A program made the translations under genes and the position numbers. 64,000 nt of DNA, from assembly GCA_049568075.1 (NCBI GenBank), contig CP144911.1, one strand, 5' to 3'. Below are positions 43,021-51,260 of this stretch, piece after piece (position 1 is the stretch's first letter; every line of letters begins with the position of its first letter). The stretch comes from Gottfriedia sp049568075 (GTDB lineage Bacteria > Bacillota > Bacilli > Bacillales > Bacillaceae_G). The notes beneath the pieces are model-generated. The model searched no databases, was not told the origin of the DNA, and worked only from the letters and a program-made list of their open reading frames with translations.

Positions 43021-44176
43021 TTTATTCCCAACTTATAATAAAAAAACAATTAATTTTCAAACTGGAAAAGGTACTTACCTATATGATGACGAAAATAACA
43101 AGTACCTAGATTTTTTAAGTGGAATTGCTGTTTGTAACCTAGGTCATTGTCATCCAAAAGTTGTAAATGCATTAAAAGAACAAGCAGAATCGATTTGGCA
43201 CGTATCAAATTTATTTACAATTAAAAAACAAGAAGACCTAGCTAAAATGTTAGTAAAAAGCTTTAAGGATGGATTAGTATTTTTCTGTAATAGCGGTACA
43301 GAAGCAAATGAGGCAGCTATAAAATTAGCAAGAAAACATTCAGGTAAATCTCATATAATTAGTTTTAAACAAAGCTTTCATGGACGTACGTTTGGATCAA
43401 TGGCTGCTACAGGTCAGTCTAAAATTCATGAAGGATACGGTGAAATGTTAAGTGGCTTTACATATGTACCATATAATGATTTGAATGCTTTACAAAATGA
43501 AATTAATGAAAATACTGGAGCAATTATTTTGGAAGTAATCCAAGGTGAAGGTGGTGTAATCGTTGGTAATAATGACTTTTTTGAAGGGGTTCAAGCTCTT
43601 TGTAAAAAACATGAATTATTACTCATTGTTGATGAAGTACAAACCGGAGTGGGCAGAACAGGAACAATGTTTGCCTATGAACAAACTGCACTAAATCCAG
43701 ATATTATTACGCTAGCCAAAGGTTTAGGGAATGGTTTTCCTGTTGGGGCAATGCTCGGTAAAAATAATCTAGCTAATACTTTCTCGTTAGGAGCGCATGG
43801 TTCAACTTTTGGCGGAAATTATTTAGCAATGGCGGCTGCTTTTGAAACAATCAATATAATTAATGATTTGCAATTTTTAAATAGTGTAAAAGATAAAGGA
43901 CAGTATTTATTTGATAAATTGGCTGAAATAAAAGAAGAGTTTCCACAAATAGTAGAAATACGCGGTAAAGGATTAATGGTTGGTATTGAATTAAATCAAT
44001 CTGTGGATCAACTAGTGGAGCATTTTTTAAAGAATGGTTTAATCGTTGGAACTGCAGGACCTAATGTATTAAGATTATTACCGCCAATTAATTTATCATA
44101 CGAAGAAATAGATGAAGCAAATCAAATAATGAAACAAGTTCTTTCTTCTTATTTTTTAGATAGCCAAGTTAAATGA
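43013..44176 (+). CDS. argD: Acetylornithine aminotransferase
   Basis: 387 residues, class III PLP enzyme. FCNSGTEANEAAIKLAR, the PLP-Asp in LLIVDEVQTGVGRTG (near residue 217) and the PLP-lysine in TLAKGLGNGFPVGA (near residue 246) are in place. GTG 43013 lies inside the end of argB with AAAGGAG upstream, so the genes are coupled. It ends the operon; carAB and argF, which follow in Bacillus subtilis, are not here. Confidence 0.94.
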   Translation: MSNLFPTYNKKTINFQTGKGTYLYDDENNKYLDFLSGIAVCNLGHCHPKVVNALKEQAESIWHVSNLFTIKKQEDLAKMLVKSFKDGLVFFCNSGTEANEAAIKLARKHSGKSHIISFKQSFHGRTFGSMAATGQSKIHEGYGEMLSGFTYVPYNDLNALQNEINENTGAIILEVIQGEGGVIVGNNDFFEGVQALCKKHELLLIVDEVQTGVGRTGTMFAYEQTALNPDIITLAKGLGNGFPVGAMLGKNNLANTFSLGAHGSTFGGNYLAMAAAFETINIINDLQFLNSVKDKGQYLFDKLAEIKEEFPQIVEIRGKGLMVGIELNQSVDQLVEHFLKNGLIVGTAGPNVLRLLPPINLSYEEIDEANQIMKQVLSSYFLDSQVK

Positions 44177-44197
44177 TGGATAGTATTTTTTGACTAG

Positions 44198-44234
44198 AAG
44201 GCATTCATGGACTCATACCATGATGCCTTTTTAT
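44198..44234 (+). terminator. arg operon terminator
   Basis: AAGGCATTCATGG and CCATGATGCCTT arms, one mismatch, followed by five T. Confidence 0.85.
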
Positions 44235-44333
44235 TATTTAGGTCTTTCTGCTTGATTCGTAAAAATAGATTGAAAGTTGAATTTATTTTTTAGATAATGG
44301 ACTAATCACTTTTATTGGGGGAGGAGTTAGGCT

Positions 44334-44801
44334 ATGTATCATATTCGTGTAAGAGCATGTGCTTTAATTGTTGAAAATGATTCAGTATTATTAATTCAAT
44401 TTACAGATGAGGACGGAATTCACTATAATTTACCAGCTGGCGGTACCGAACCCGGTGAGACAATAATTGAGGCTGTAAAAAGAGAAGCATTTGAAGAAGC
44501 TGGTGTAGAAGTTGAGGTTGGAGATCTAGTATTTGTTTCAGAAAATGCACCTCATATGACCGGACATAGAATACATGGATTAAGTTTAATGTTCCGCTGT
44601 TATATTAAAGAAAACTCAATTCCTAAAATGCCACCAAATCCAGACCCAAATCAAACTGCCGTAAAGTGGATACCAATTAATGAATTAGACAATATCATCT
44701 TATATCCAAATATTAAAGATCAAATTATTCAATATGCAAAAGGAGAGTACCAAAATAATCAATTAATTGAAGAATACAAATTGAAAGAACAACTAATTTG
44801 A
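44334..44801 (+). CDS. Nudix hydrolase
   Basis: 155 residues. The Nudix box GX5EX7REUXEEXGU is complete: GGTEPGETIIEAVKREAFEE, then AGV, at about residues 36-58. It hydrolyses a nucleoside diphosphate linked to another group; the substrate is not predictable. The start has a GGGGGAGGAG site 8-9 bases upstream. No operon partner is evident. Confidence 0.88.
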   Translation: MYHIRVRACALIVENDSVLLIQFTDEDGIHYNLPAGGTEPGETIIEAVKREAFEEAGVEVEVGDLVFVSENAPHMTGHRIHGLSLMFRCYIKENSIPKMPPNPDPNQTAVKWIPINELDNIILYPNIKDQIIQYAKGEYQNNQLIEEYKLKEQLI

Positions 44802-44970
44802 TTACTCTCCCCATCTTTCATCCAACGGAAGTTGAGTTTCTCCATGTTTTTTTAAAAAGTGAGGTACTCAATTTTTCTACTTTTACAAAAAACAATTGTA
44901 CTTCAGTTCTACTCATAATTTTATAAATTACAATCATTAAAAACGATTCTTTATAGAAAGGGATGATTAA

Positions 44971-45879
44971 ATGATAACCCTTCCAGATCAGTTTATAAAA
45001 ACGATTAAAGATATCCATAAAGAAAAAGGGGAAATATGGCTCGAGAATTTTGAAGACTTATTTAATAGATGTGAAATTCGATGGAATATGAAAATATTAT
45101 CTCCATTTGAATTATCATATAATTTTGTAGCGCCAATTTTAATTGATGGTCAAAAAAACGCAGTGATTAAATTAGCCGTACCTAACGAGGAATTTAATAG
45201 TGAGGTTGAAGCTTTAAGGGATTTTAAAGATAAAGATTTTGTTAAAGTTATAGATTACGATCTAAATGAAGGAATCCTAATTTTAGACCAACTATTGCCT
45301 GGTGATACTCTTGCTACAATTAAAAATGAAGAAGAGGCAATGGATATTACTGTCAAAGTATTGAAAAATTTATGGAAAGCTGCACCTAAATCAACTAAAA
45401 TACCTTCCATATTAAGTAGAGAAAAAAGCTTAAGTCGAATTGTTGAAAAATTCCCTAATGGCTTAGGCCCTATATCAAAAGAAATGCTATTAAATGCGTT
45501 TACTATTTTTAAAGAAATGAATCGTACACAATCTACAAAATACTTACTTCACGGTGATTTACACCATTATAATATTTTAAAAGCTGGAGAAAACTCATGG
45601 AAAGTTATTGACCCAAAAGGATTGATAGGCGAAAGAGAATATGACATTATCCAGTTCCTTTTGAACAAATTAGAGGGGAAAGATATTTCTAAGACTCTAG
45701 AAAATCGAATTGATCTACTAGTACAAGAATTGAATCTAAATAAAGAAAGAGTACTGCTGTGGGGTTATTCGCATGCTGTGTTATCAACATGTTGGAGTTT
45801 AGAAGATGAAGGAACTTATAATGAATATTTTTTTCAGGCTATAAGTATTTTTAAGGATTTACATACAAAATTTTGTTAG
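44971..45879 (+). CDS. Aminoglycoside/hydroxyurea-type phosphotransferase family protein
   Basis: 302 residues with the kinase-like fold of the APH(6)/hydroxyurea kinase group. The catalytic block is LLHGDLHHYNIL (near residue 191) and the metal Asp lies in VIDPKGLIGEREYD. VIKLA in the N-terminal half supplies the ATP-contacting Lys. Related enzymes inactivate streptomycin, but many chromosomal members act on unknown small molecules, so resistance is only a possibility. GAAAGGGATG precedes the ATG. Confidence 0.8.
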   Translation: MITLPDQFIKTIKDIHKEKGEIWLENFEDLFNRCEIRWNMKILSPFELSYNFVAPILIDGQKNAVIKLAVPNEEFNSEVEALRDFKDKDFVKVIDYDLNEGILILDQLLPGDTLATIKNEEEAMDITVKVLKNLWKAAPKSTKIPSILSREKSLSRIVEKFPNGLGPISKEMLLNAFTIFKEMNRTQSTKYLLHGDLHHYNILKAGENSWKVIDPKGLIGEREYDIIQFLLNKLEGKDISKTLENRIDLLVQELNLNKERVLLWGYSHAVLSTCWSLEDEGTYNEYFFQAISIFKDLHTKFC

Positions 45880-45978
45880 TTTATTGAGTTGCTTTAAGGA
45901 TCTGATAAAAAGATTTTTGATTTTCCTATACTGCTATGTGGCAGATTATTTCATAAGAATATTTTTGTGACAAAAAAG

Positions 45979-46021
45979 CGAAATTACCCCAAATTACAGT
46001 AGTAGTTCTTTACTGTATAAT
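45979..46021 (+). promoter_or_regulatory. Promoter with a conserved upstream block
   Basis: GCGAAATTACCCCA leads into ATTACA (45993-45998), a 17-base spacer and a perfect TATAAT (46016-46021). The 22 bases ending in ATTACA match 34591-34612 at 19 positions. It would drive the broken gene that follows. Confidence 0.5.
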
Positions 46022-46080
46022 CATCTTTATGGGAGTAACTGGAAATTTGTTAAACAAAAATATTAATAGTAGTACATAGT

Positions 46081-46873
46081 ATGAAAAATAAGAAACGATA
46101 TTTTTCTCTTTTTATCGTAATAGTTGTTGTATCTTCAATTCTATTGTATAAGCACCAAACTGATGCTGAAACTGTAAAGGTAAAAATAGGACAATCAAAT
46201 CAGATCACTAAGGACGAAATAAAAGCAGCAGTAAGTATTGTAAACGAAAAATTCAAAGGTTATAAAGGGTGCACACTGACGGATCTATGGTATTCAGAAA
46301 AAGCTTCTCTTGCCGTCAGCAAAGAAGATATGAATTATGGTGAAAGTTATGAAAGAGTTGTAGGCGAATAAAATGTAATTGTTTTGCTTTATCGATTCTT
46401 CCGGTGGTGATGGAAGTTGGATGCCAAATTCAACTCAGACTAGATATACTTGGATTTTAATAAGAAATAATGAAAAGGGTAAATGGAGAGTTATTCAAAC
46501 AGAAGATACTTATACAGATGCTGATCATGTAAAAGTAAGAATAGGACAATCTAAAAAGTTAACGAAGAACGATATAAAGACAGCATTCGATACCGTCAAG
46601 AAAGATTCTAGGAAAGATAAAAATAATGAAGGGTGCACAATTACTGAATTACATTATTTAGAGAATCAAGCGATAGAAGCAAAAACAGTTCAAACTTATA
46701 TGGAAGATCAGAATGCCATTGTTGTCTTTTCTACCATTAAAACCGCTCCTACAGTTGTAGTTGGTTGGGATGCAAATCAAACGATGGATAATTTTAGTTG
46801 GACGCTGGTTAGAGATAGTAAAAAAGGAAAATGGAGAGTCAAAGATGCTGGATATGCATTTAATATAAATTAA
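46081..46873 (+). pseudogene. Exported tandem-repeat protein (DUF4829-like) broken by a stop codon and a frameshift
   Basis: The gene encoded a signal or anchor segment (residues about 8-24) and two related domains, each with a KVKIGQS or KVRIGQS start, a GCTLTDLWY or GCTITELHY core and a W-x-LxR-x3-KGKWRV end. The first domain is cut by TAA at 46369-46371, where the second domain has a Gln codon, consistent with CAA to TAA. After NVIVL the frame must also shift near 46385 to reach DSSGGDGSWMPNST, where some residues seem deleted. The downstream 164-codon frame has no start signal of its own. The DUF name is from memory. Confidence 0.75.
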
Positions 46874-46878
46874 TTCTT

Positions 46879-46934
46879 TTTAACTAATGCAATGCTTTAG
46901 TTTAACAATAAACGACTACTTATTAGAAGTTGTA
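46879..46934. repeat. Dispersed palindrome plus hairpin
   Basis: Same arrangement as at 1458, 33533 and 36475: an AACTAA/TTAGTT palindrome followed about ten bases later by an ACGACT-type hairpin. Confidence 0.55.
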
Positions 46935-47056
46935 TTATAGGTAGTAAAAAGCAAAAGAAAATAGATGCGATTAATAAATTGGACTTATTTATTATAGTCG
47001 TTATTGATTTTTGTAAGGTAAGCCCGATCAACGCAGTGCACTACTTGTACAACATT

Positions 47057-47080
47057 AGCTGCTTATATGCAGCTTTTTTT
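47057..47080 (+). terminator. Hairpin terminator
   Basis: AGCTGC and GCAGCT arms around TTATAT, followed by T residues. Confidence 0.7.
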
Positions 47081-47342
47081 ATTGCAGTTATAATTGTATA
47101 AGAAATTAGAGAACGCAAAAAATTCTTATGATATGGTTCACCCCAAAGCAACCAAATGTTTTTTTTAATACTTTAGTATAGTGATTTACTTTTGTTGCCG
47201 TATCTATTTTAAATTTCACTCCAGTTACGTTGTTTCTTTGACATTTGCTTTATATTTCACTGTTCAATCTGAGTAGAATATTTTGCATATACAAAATGAG
47301 GTTGGAAATAGTAACATTATACTTTATAACTGGAGGATATAG

Positions 47343-48566
47343 ATGAATTTACAATCTGGAACCTATTATTGGCCGACTACTTTTCCCGATGCTCCATCAT
47401 ATCCAGCATTGGAAGCAGATTTATCTTGTGATGTATTAATCATTGGAGGTGGGAGCTCAGGAGCACAATGTGCATATTATCTTTCTGATACTAATTTAGA
47501 TGTAGCTATAATTGAAAAATCAACCATTGGCAGCGGCAGTACTAGTACGAATACGGCCCTCCTTCAATATTCCGGTGAAAAAATGTTTACAGATATGATC
47601 AACACCTTTGGAGAAGGCTATATAAAAAGGCATTTACAACTACTGAAGGAGGCCATAAATGAAATTGAAGTAGCCTCAAAGAAAGTCAGCATTAATTGTG
47701 AATTCAACAGAAGAGATACTCTCTATTCAGCAAGCTGTGTAGACGACGTTGAAAGTCTTAAAAAGGAATTTGAGTTCTTAAAACAGCATAACTGTGAACT
47801 TACTTTTTTAACAAAGGAAGATATTGAAGCAAAATATCCTTTTAGCAGGGATGCCGCTATTTATTCATATAATGATGCAGAAATCAATCCTTTCAGATAC
47901 ACACATGCACTTTTGGATCACGCCGCAAGCAAAGGAATCCGTATATTTGAACATACGGAAATGAACGGTCGCCATTATGATAGAGAACGAGATAAGATGA
48001 TTGTGTCTACAAAGAATGGTCATTCTATCAAAGCACGCTATATTATTTATGCAGCAGGTTATGAAGGAATTGAGATTAAAAAGGAGAAAAAAGCTTCCTT
48101 TGTAAGTACATATACTGTAACTACCCATCCAGTCAAGGATCTATCTGAATGGTATAACAGAACACTCATTTGGGAAACCGCTCGTCCCTATTTATTTATG
48201 CGTACAACTAAAGATAACCGGATTATCATAGGCGGACTTGATGATAATACTTCGTACCCAGAAGATCGTGATAGTAAATTGATTCACAAAAAGAAGAAAC
48301 TGATTGAAGAGTTTAATAAAATGTTTCCAACTATTCAAGTACAGCCAGAATATTACTTAGCTGCATTTTATGGAGGGACATTCGATGGCATTCCGATTAT
48401 CGGAAAATATGAAGAATTTCCAAATAGTTATTTTCTATTTGCCTTTGGTGATAACGGAACAGTTTACAGCCAGCTACTCTCGAAGCTTATTGCAAAGGAA
48501 ATTGTTGAAGGGAACTGTCCAGATATCGATCTTTACTTGCAAGAGCGACCTTTAATAAACAATTGA
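47343..48566 (+). CDS. FAD-dependent oxidoreductase, DAO/glycine oxidase family
   Basis: 407 residues. The dinucleotide motif DVLIIGGGSSGAQCAYYLSD lies at about residues 30-49, an IEKSTIGSGSTSTNTALLQ block follows, and the C-terminal FAD contact is FAFGDNGTVYSQLL. It most resembles YurR or gamma-glutamylputrescine oxidase-like enzymes that oxidise a secondary or primary amine. The C-terminal Rieske domain found in some relatives is absent. A GGAGGATATAG site precedes the ATG. It stands alone, so the substrate is unknown. Confidence 0.82.
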   Translation: MNLQSGTYYWPTTFPDAPSYPALEADLSCDVLIIGGGSSGAQCAYYLSDTNLDVAIIEKSTIGSGSTSTNTALLQYSGEKMFTDMINTFGEGYIKRHLQLLKEAINEIEVASKKVSINCEFNRRDTLYSASCVDDVESLKKEFEFLKQHNCELTFLTKEDIEAKYPFSRDAAIYSYNDAEINPFRYTHALLDHAASKGIRIFEHTEMNGRHYDRERDKMIVSTKNGHSIKARYIIYAAGYEGIEIKKEKKASFVSTYTVTTHPVKDLSEWYNRTLIWETARPYLFMRTTKDNRIIIGGLDDNTSYPEDRDSKLIHKKKKLIEEFNKMFPTIQVQPEYYLAAFYGGTFDGIPIIGKYEEFPNSYFLFAFGDNGTVYSQLLSKLIAKEIVEGNCPDIDLYLQERPLINN

Positions 48567-48881
48567 TTTTTTATTTCTTCCAATTGATTCTATTTAACAA
48601 ATAGGCTCTGTTAAACTTTAATGTTGATAATTGCAGAAAAATAGAGAAAACCCCATATGAGGGTTTTCTTGATATTGAATAGCCCATAACTCATACAATT
48701 AGAATAATTATATTTTTGTATTTTCTTCATAAATTTCACTTAACAACAACTTTTAAACAGCTTTAATGAGTTTAGCACGAGACTTATAACATTCCTTAAA
48801 CTATGTTCAAAAAAACTACCGCCGCTGGTAGCTAGAACATTAAACTTAAAACAGATTCAATTAAACTATTTTTATTGAAAA
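48567..48881. other. Gene-free stretch
   Basis: It contains a terminator at 48646-48670. The words GGCTCTGTTAAAC near 48604 recall ends of common Bacillus insertion sequences, but no partner repeat or transposase is present. Confidence 0.3.
48646..48670 (+). terminator. Hairpin terminator
   Basis: GAAAACCC and GGGTTTTC arms around CATATGA. Confidence 0.7.
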
Positions 48882-49367
48882 TTATTTATTCGAATGAGTG
48901 GCAAGACCCCGTCCAATTAAATTTGCAGAAACAGGTTTTTTCCCGATTTCCCTTGCCCAAATTGATAATTGTCCTATGTGGTGAATTTCATGAGCAATGG
49001 TATGTCTAATGATTTCACCCCAAGTATCCGTCACATTTCTTCCATCTGGTAAGGTATCGTAAAATAAACGGTTTTCCATTTCATCATTCCAGTTGTCTAC
49101 AAAATTTTTCACTTCAATATGAAATTTAGCATCCAATTCTCGGACTTTATCTAAGCTTTTATAAGCATTGAAACTCTCTTGAAAATCAGATTTTCCTTGT
49201 AGGACTCGAATCCAGCTCCACTCTACATCAACTATATGAAAAAGTGTATGTAAAATACTTCCCATTCCACCAGAGCGGGTCAACAATAATTCTTCTTCAC
49301 TTAACTCTTCACACCACTTATACCATTCTTCTCTTACCGACCAGTTATATCGAAAAAACATTAGCAT
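48882..49367 (-). CDS. DinB family protein
   Basis: 161 residues of the DinB superfamily, a four-helix bundle binding a metal through three His. Candidates are His in ILHTLFHIVDVEW (near residue 43) and the pair in AHEIHHIGQL (near residue 130). An AGGAGGGG site lies six bases before the ATG. It is distinct in sequence from the DinB-type protein at 793-1302. The following small membrane protein gene on the same strand lies upstream of it. Confidence 0.82.
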   Translation of the reverse strand: MLMFFRYNWSVREEWYKWCEELSEEELLLTRSGGMGSILHTLFHIVDVEWSWIRVLQGKSDFQESFNAYKSLDKVRELDAKFHIEVKNFVDNWNDEMENRLFYDTLPDGRNVTDTWGEIIRHTIAHEIHHIGQLSIWAREIGKKPVSANLIGRGLATHSNK

Positions 49368-49433
49368 TTATAACCCCTCCTCATGGGTAGCCTCATAATT
49401 ACCTATAAATCCTCCTATTTAACGAAGAACTTC

Positions 49434-49610
49434 TTAATTTGGTCCATTAATATGATTCGAATTAGTAGGATTGGTTGTATTTCTCCCAATTTCTTCATTC
49501 AATGTTTGATTATCACTTTTATTTGGAGCGCCAGTACCAAACTTCTTTTCCATAAAAAAACCAAATGCAATCATTATAATAACAAATCCCAAAATAACAA
49601 TTACAAACAT
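49434..49610 (-). CDS. Small single-span membrane protein
   Basis: 58 residues. AGGAGG at 49620-49625 lies nine bases before the ATG, a strong start. Residues 1-20 are one hydrophobic segment (VIVILGFVIIMIAFGFFM), followed by a polar tail rich in Asn and Thr. The N-terminus has no positive charge and the tail is probably a flexible cytoplasmic or external region. It lies about 65 bases upstream of the dinB-like gene on the same strand. The function is unknown. Confidence 0.6.
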   Translation of the reverse strand: MFVIVILGFVIIMIAFGFFMEKKFGTGAPNKSDNQTLNEEIGRNTTNPTNSNHINGPN

Positions 49611-49865
49611 TGTGGTATACCTCCTGACATTTTTAATTGAAAACTACACAAAACTCAAATTTACACAAAATGTATGTAAAATAAAAAGCTCGTTTTAGTT
49701 CTACCTTTAAGATATTCCATTTTTTTCCACTAATTCCTCTTCCTTGGTGAACTAAACTACCATCTAGCTCTAACATTAGCATATTATTTACTATGTACTA
49801 TACTTCAAATCCCAATAGGGAAATGGAAAAGGTCACGAATAACAAAAGAGCATTTATAATTAAAA

Positions 49866-49911
49866 TAAAAGAACCTATCTTGAATTATTTTTTTCAAAAT
49901 AGGTTCTTTTT
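49866..49911. terminator. Bidirectional terminator
   Basis: AAAGAACCTAT and ATAGGTTCTTT arms with an inner TTGAA/TTCAA pair. It ends the M50 protease gene. Confidence 0.85.
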
Positions 49912-49914
49912 CTT

Positions 49915-50994
49915 TTATTTACCTAAAACATGTTCAATTAACCCATAGCTCCAAAATCCAAGTAAAGCTAAACTACTCGCTAAGATGATATAGGCAAGAA
50001 AAATTTGCCATTTTTTACGATTACTAGAAACATAGTAAGTTTCTAACGTTTCTTGTTGTTTCAGTAAAGGTGCAATTCTTTTATGCTTAATTTCTTGAAT
50101 CTTTTCATCAATATAAGTTCGCCAGTCTAAGTCTTGTTCATGTAAACGTGCTCGAACGGAACGAATTAGATAGTTAATTTCAAGACGTTCCTTATGAATT
50201 TCTAAATCTAACTTCTTATTATCCTCAAAAAATGGGAAAAAGAACCGTTTTACAATCGTACGATCAGAGTAGACATTAAAAATCCCAAATTGAAATTGTT
50301 TAATAGTATGTTCGTATAGTTTTATTTTTTCTTTAATTACCTTTAGCTGGTAAGCTTCTCGAATTCGTTTAATAAATGTCGTAATACCTAAAATAATAAT
50401 ATAAAACGCGATAAAATTAGGTTGATAAAATAAATACACTAGCATCATCATAATTCCGATAAACCAAAAAATTGGAGGTAATACACTTAAAATTCTCCCG
50501 CCATCTAGAGGAGAAATAGGAATTAAATTAAACAAATTAAGTATACAGCCTAAAGCAATGACTAATCCGAAGAATTCATTATGTGTATAATGATAGAGCG
50601 GAATTGCTGGTAGAACCGAAATTAAGCCTAAAAACGGACCACCAAACGCTACATAAGATTCAGTTACAGCATCTTTTGGCATTTCTTTAAGTGATATAAC
50701 TGCCCCGACAAAAGGAATAAAAAATGCTGGTGAAGTTGGTAGACCCTTTTGTTTCGCAGCAATTAAATGCCCGCCTTCATGACAAATTAATAAGTAAACA
50801 AGTGCGAAAGCAAAATACCATCCAAAAGTAAATCCGTATACAAATAAATACAAGATCATGCTTAAAAAAGATAAAAATTTTGCTGCTTTTAAAAGCGGTA
50901 AAAGGAGCTTTAATTTAGTACTTATTAGTGCGATTACAACACCAATTCTTGTTAATGATTTTTTCGTTTTGTTATTGATCATTGGTTGTGCCAT
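49915..50994 (-). CDS. Site-2-protease-family (M50) membrane metalloprotease
   Basis: 359 residues. Several membrane segments carry the zinc motif LICHEGGHLIAAKQKG (near residue 72) and the third ligand block NLIPISPLDGGRI (near residue 165), as in intramembrane proteases of the SpoIVFB/rhomboid-unrelated S2P group. A cytoplasmic, charged region of about 130 residues and a last membrane segment near the C-terminus follow. AGAAGGTGA precedes the ATG. The substrate is unknown. Confidence 0.83.
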   Translation of the reverse strand: MAQPMINNKTKKSLTRIGVVIALISTKLKLLLPLLKAAKFLSFLSMILYLFVYGFTFGWYFAFALVYLLICHEGGHLIAAKQKGLPTSPAFFIPFVGAVISLKEMPKDAVTESYVAFGGPFLGLISVLPAIPLYHYTHNEFFGLVIALGCILNLFNLIPISPLDGGRILSVLPPIFWFIGIMMMLVYLFYQPNFIAFYIIILGITTFIKRIREAYQLKVIKEKIKLYEHTIKQFQFGIFNVYSDRTIVKRFFFPFFEDNKKLDLEIHKERLEINYLIRSVRARLHEQDLDWRTYIDEKIQEIKHKRIAPLLKQQETLETYYVSSNRKKWQIFLAYIILASSLALLGFWSYGLIEHVLGK

Positions 50995-51167
50995 TCATTT
51001 CACCTTCTCGCTAATTATGATATGATTATGTAGTATTAAAATTATATCATTAAAGATTATTTGTTTGATAGAATAATAAAGAAATAGGGACTAAAGTCTG
51101 CCGTTTTACTGAGATAAAAAGAAAAAATTTAAGATGAAAATAACAAAATAGATGAGTTTAAGTAAAT

Positions 51168-51200
51168 GTTAGAAAGTTATCTTTCTAACTTTTGCATTTT
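51168..51200 (+). other. Perfect hairpin upstream of the acyl-CoA ligase gene
   Basis: GTTAGAAAG (51168-51176) and CTTTCTAAC (51181-51189) around TTAT, followed by T-rich sequence. It could be a terminator of readthrough or a leader attenuator. Confidence 0.45.
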
Positions 51201-51260
51201 TCTAGAATATTTTATTATATGAAATAGTAATAATGAAATTAACTAAGGATTGATAAAGAA

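Larger units (their letters stand above)
46874..47342. other. Gene-free stretch with dispersed repeat and terminator
   Basis: TTTAACTAA (46879-46887) and TTTAGTTTAA (46896-46905) form a dispersed palindrome, followed by AAACGACT/AAGTTGT near 46910-46934. A second, weaker copy near 47029 precedes the terminator at 47057. No gene is seen. Confidence 0.5.

Noticed and set aside
48603..48635. End of an insertion sequence (GGCTCTGTTAAAC-like words)
   Set aside because: No matching inverted end, target duplication or transposase remnant was found around it.
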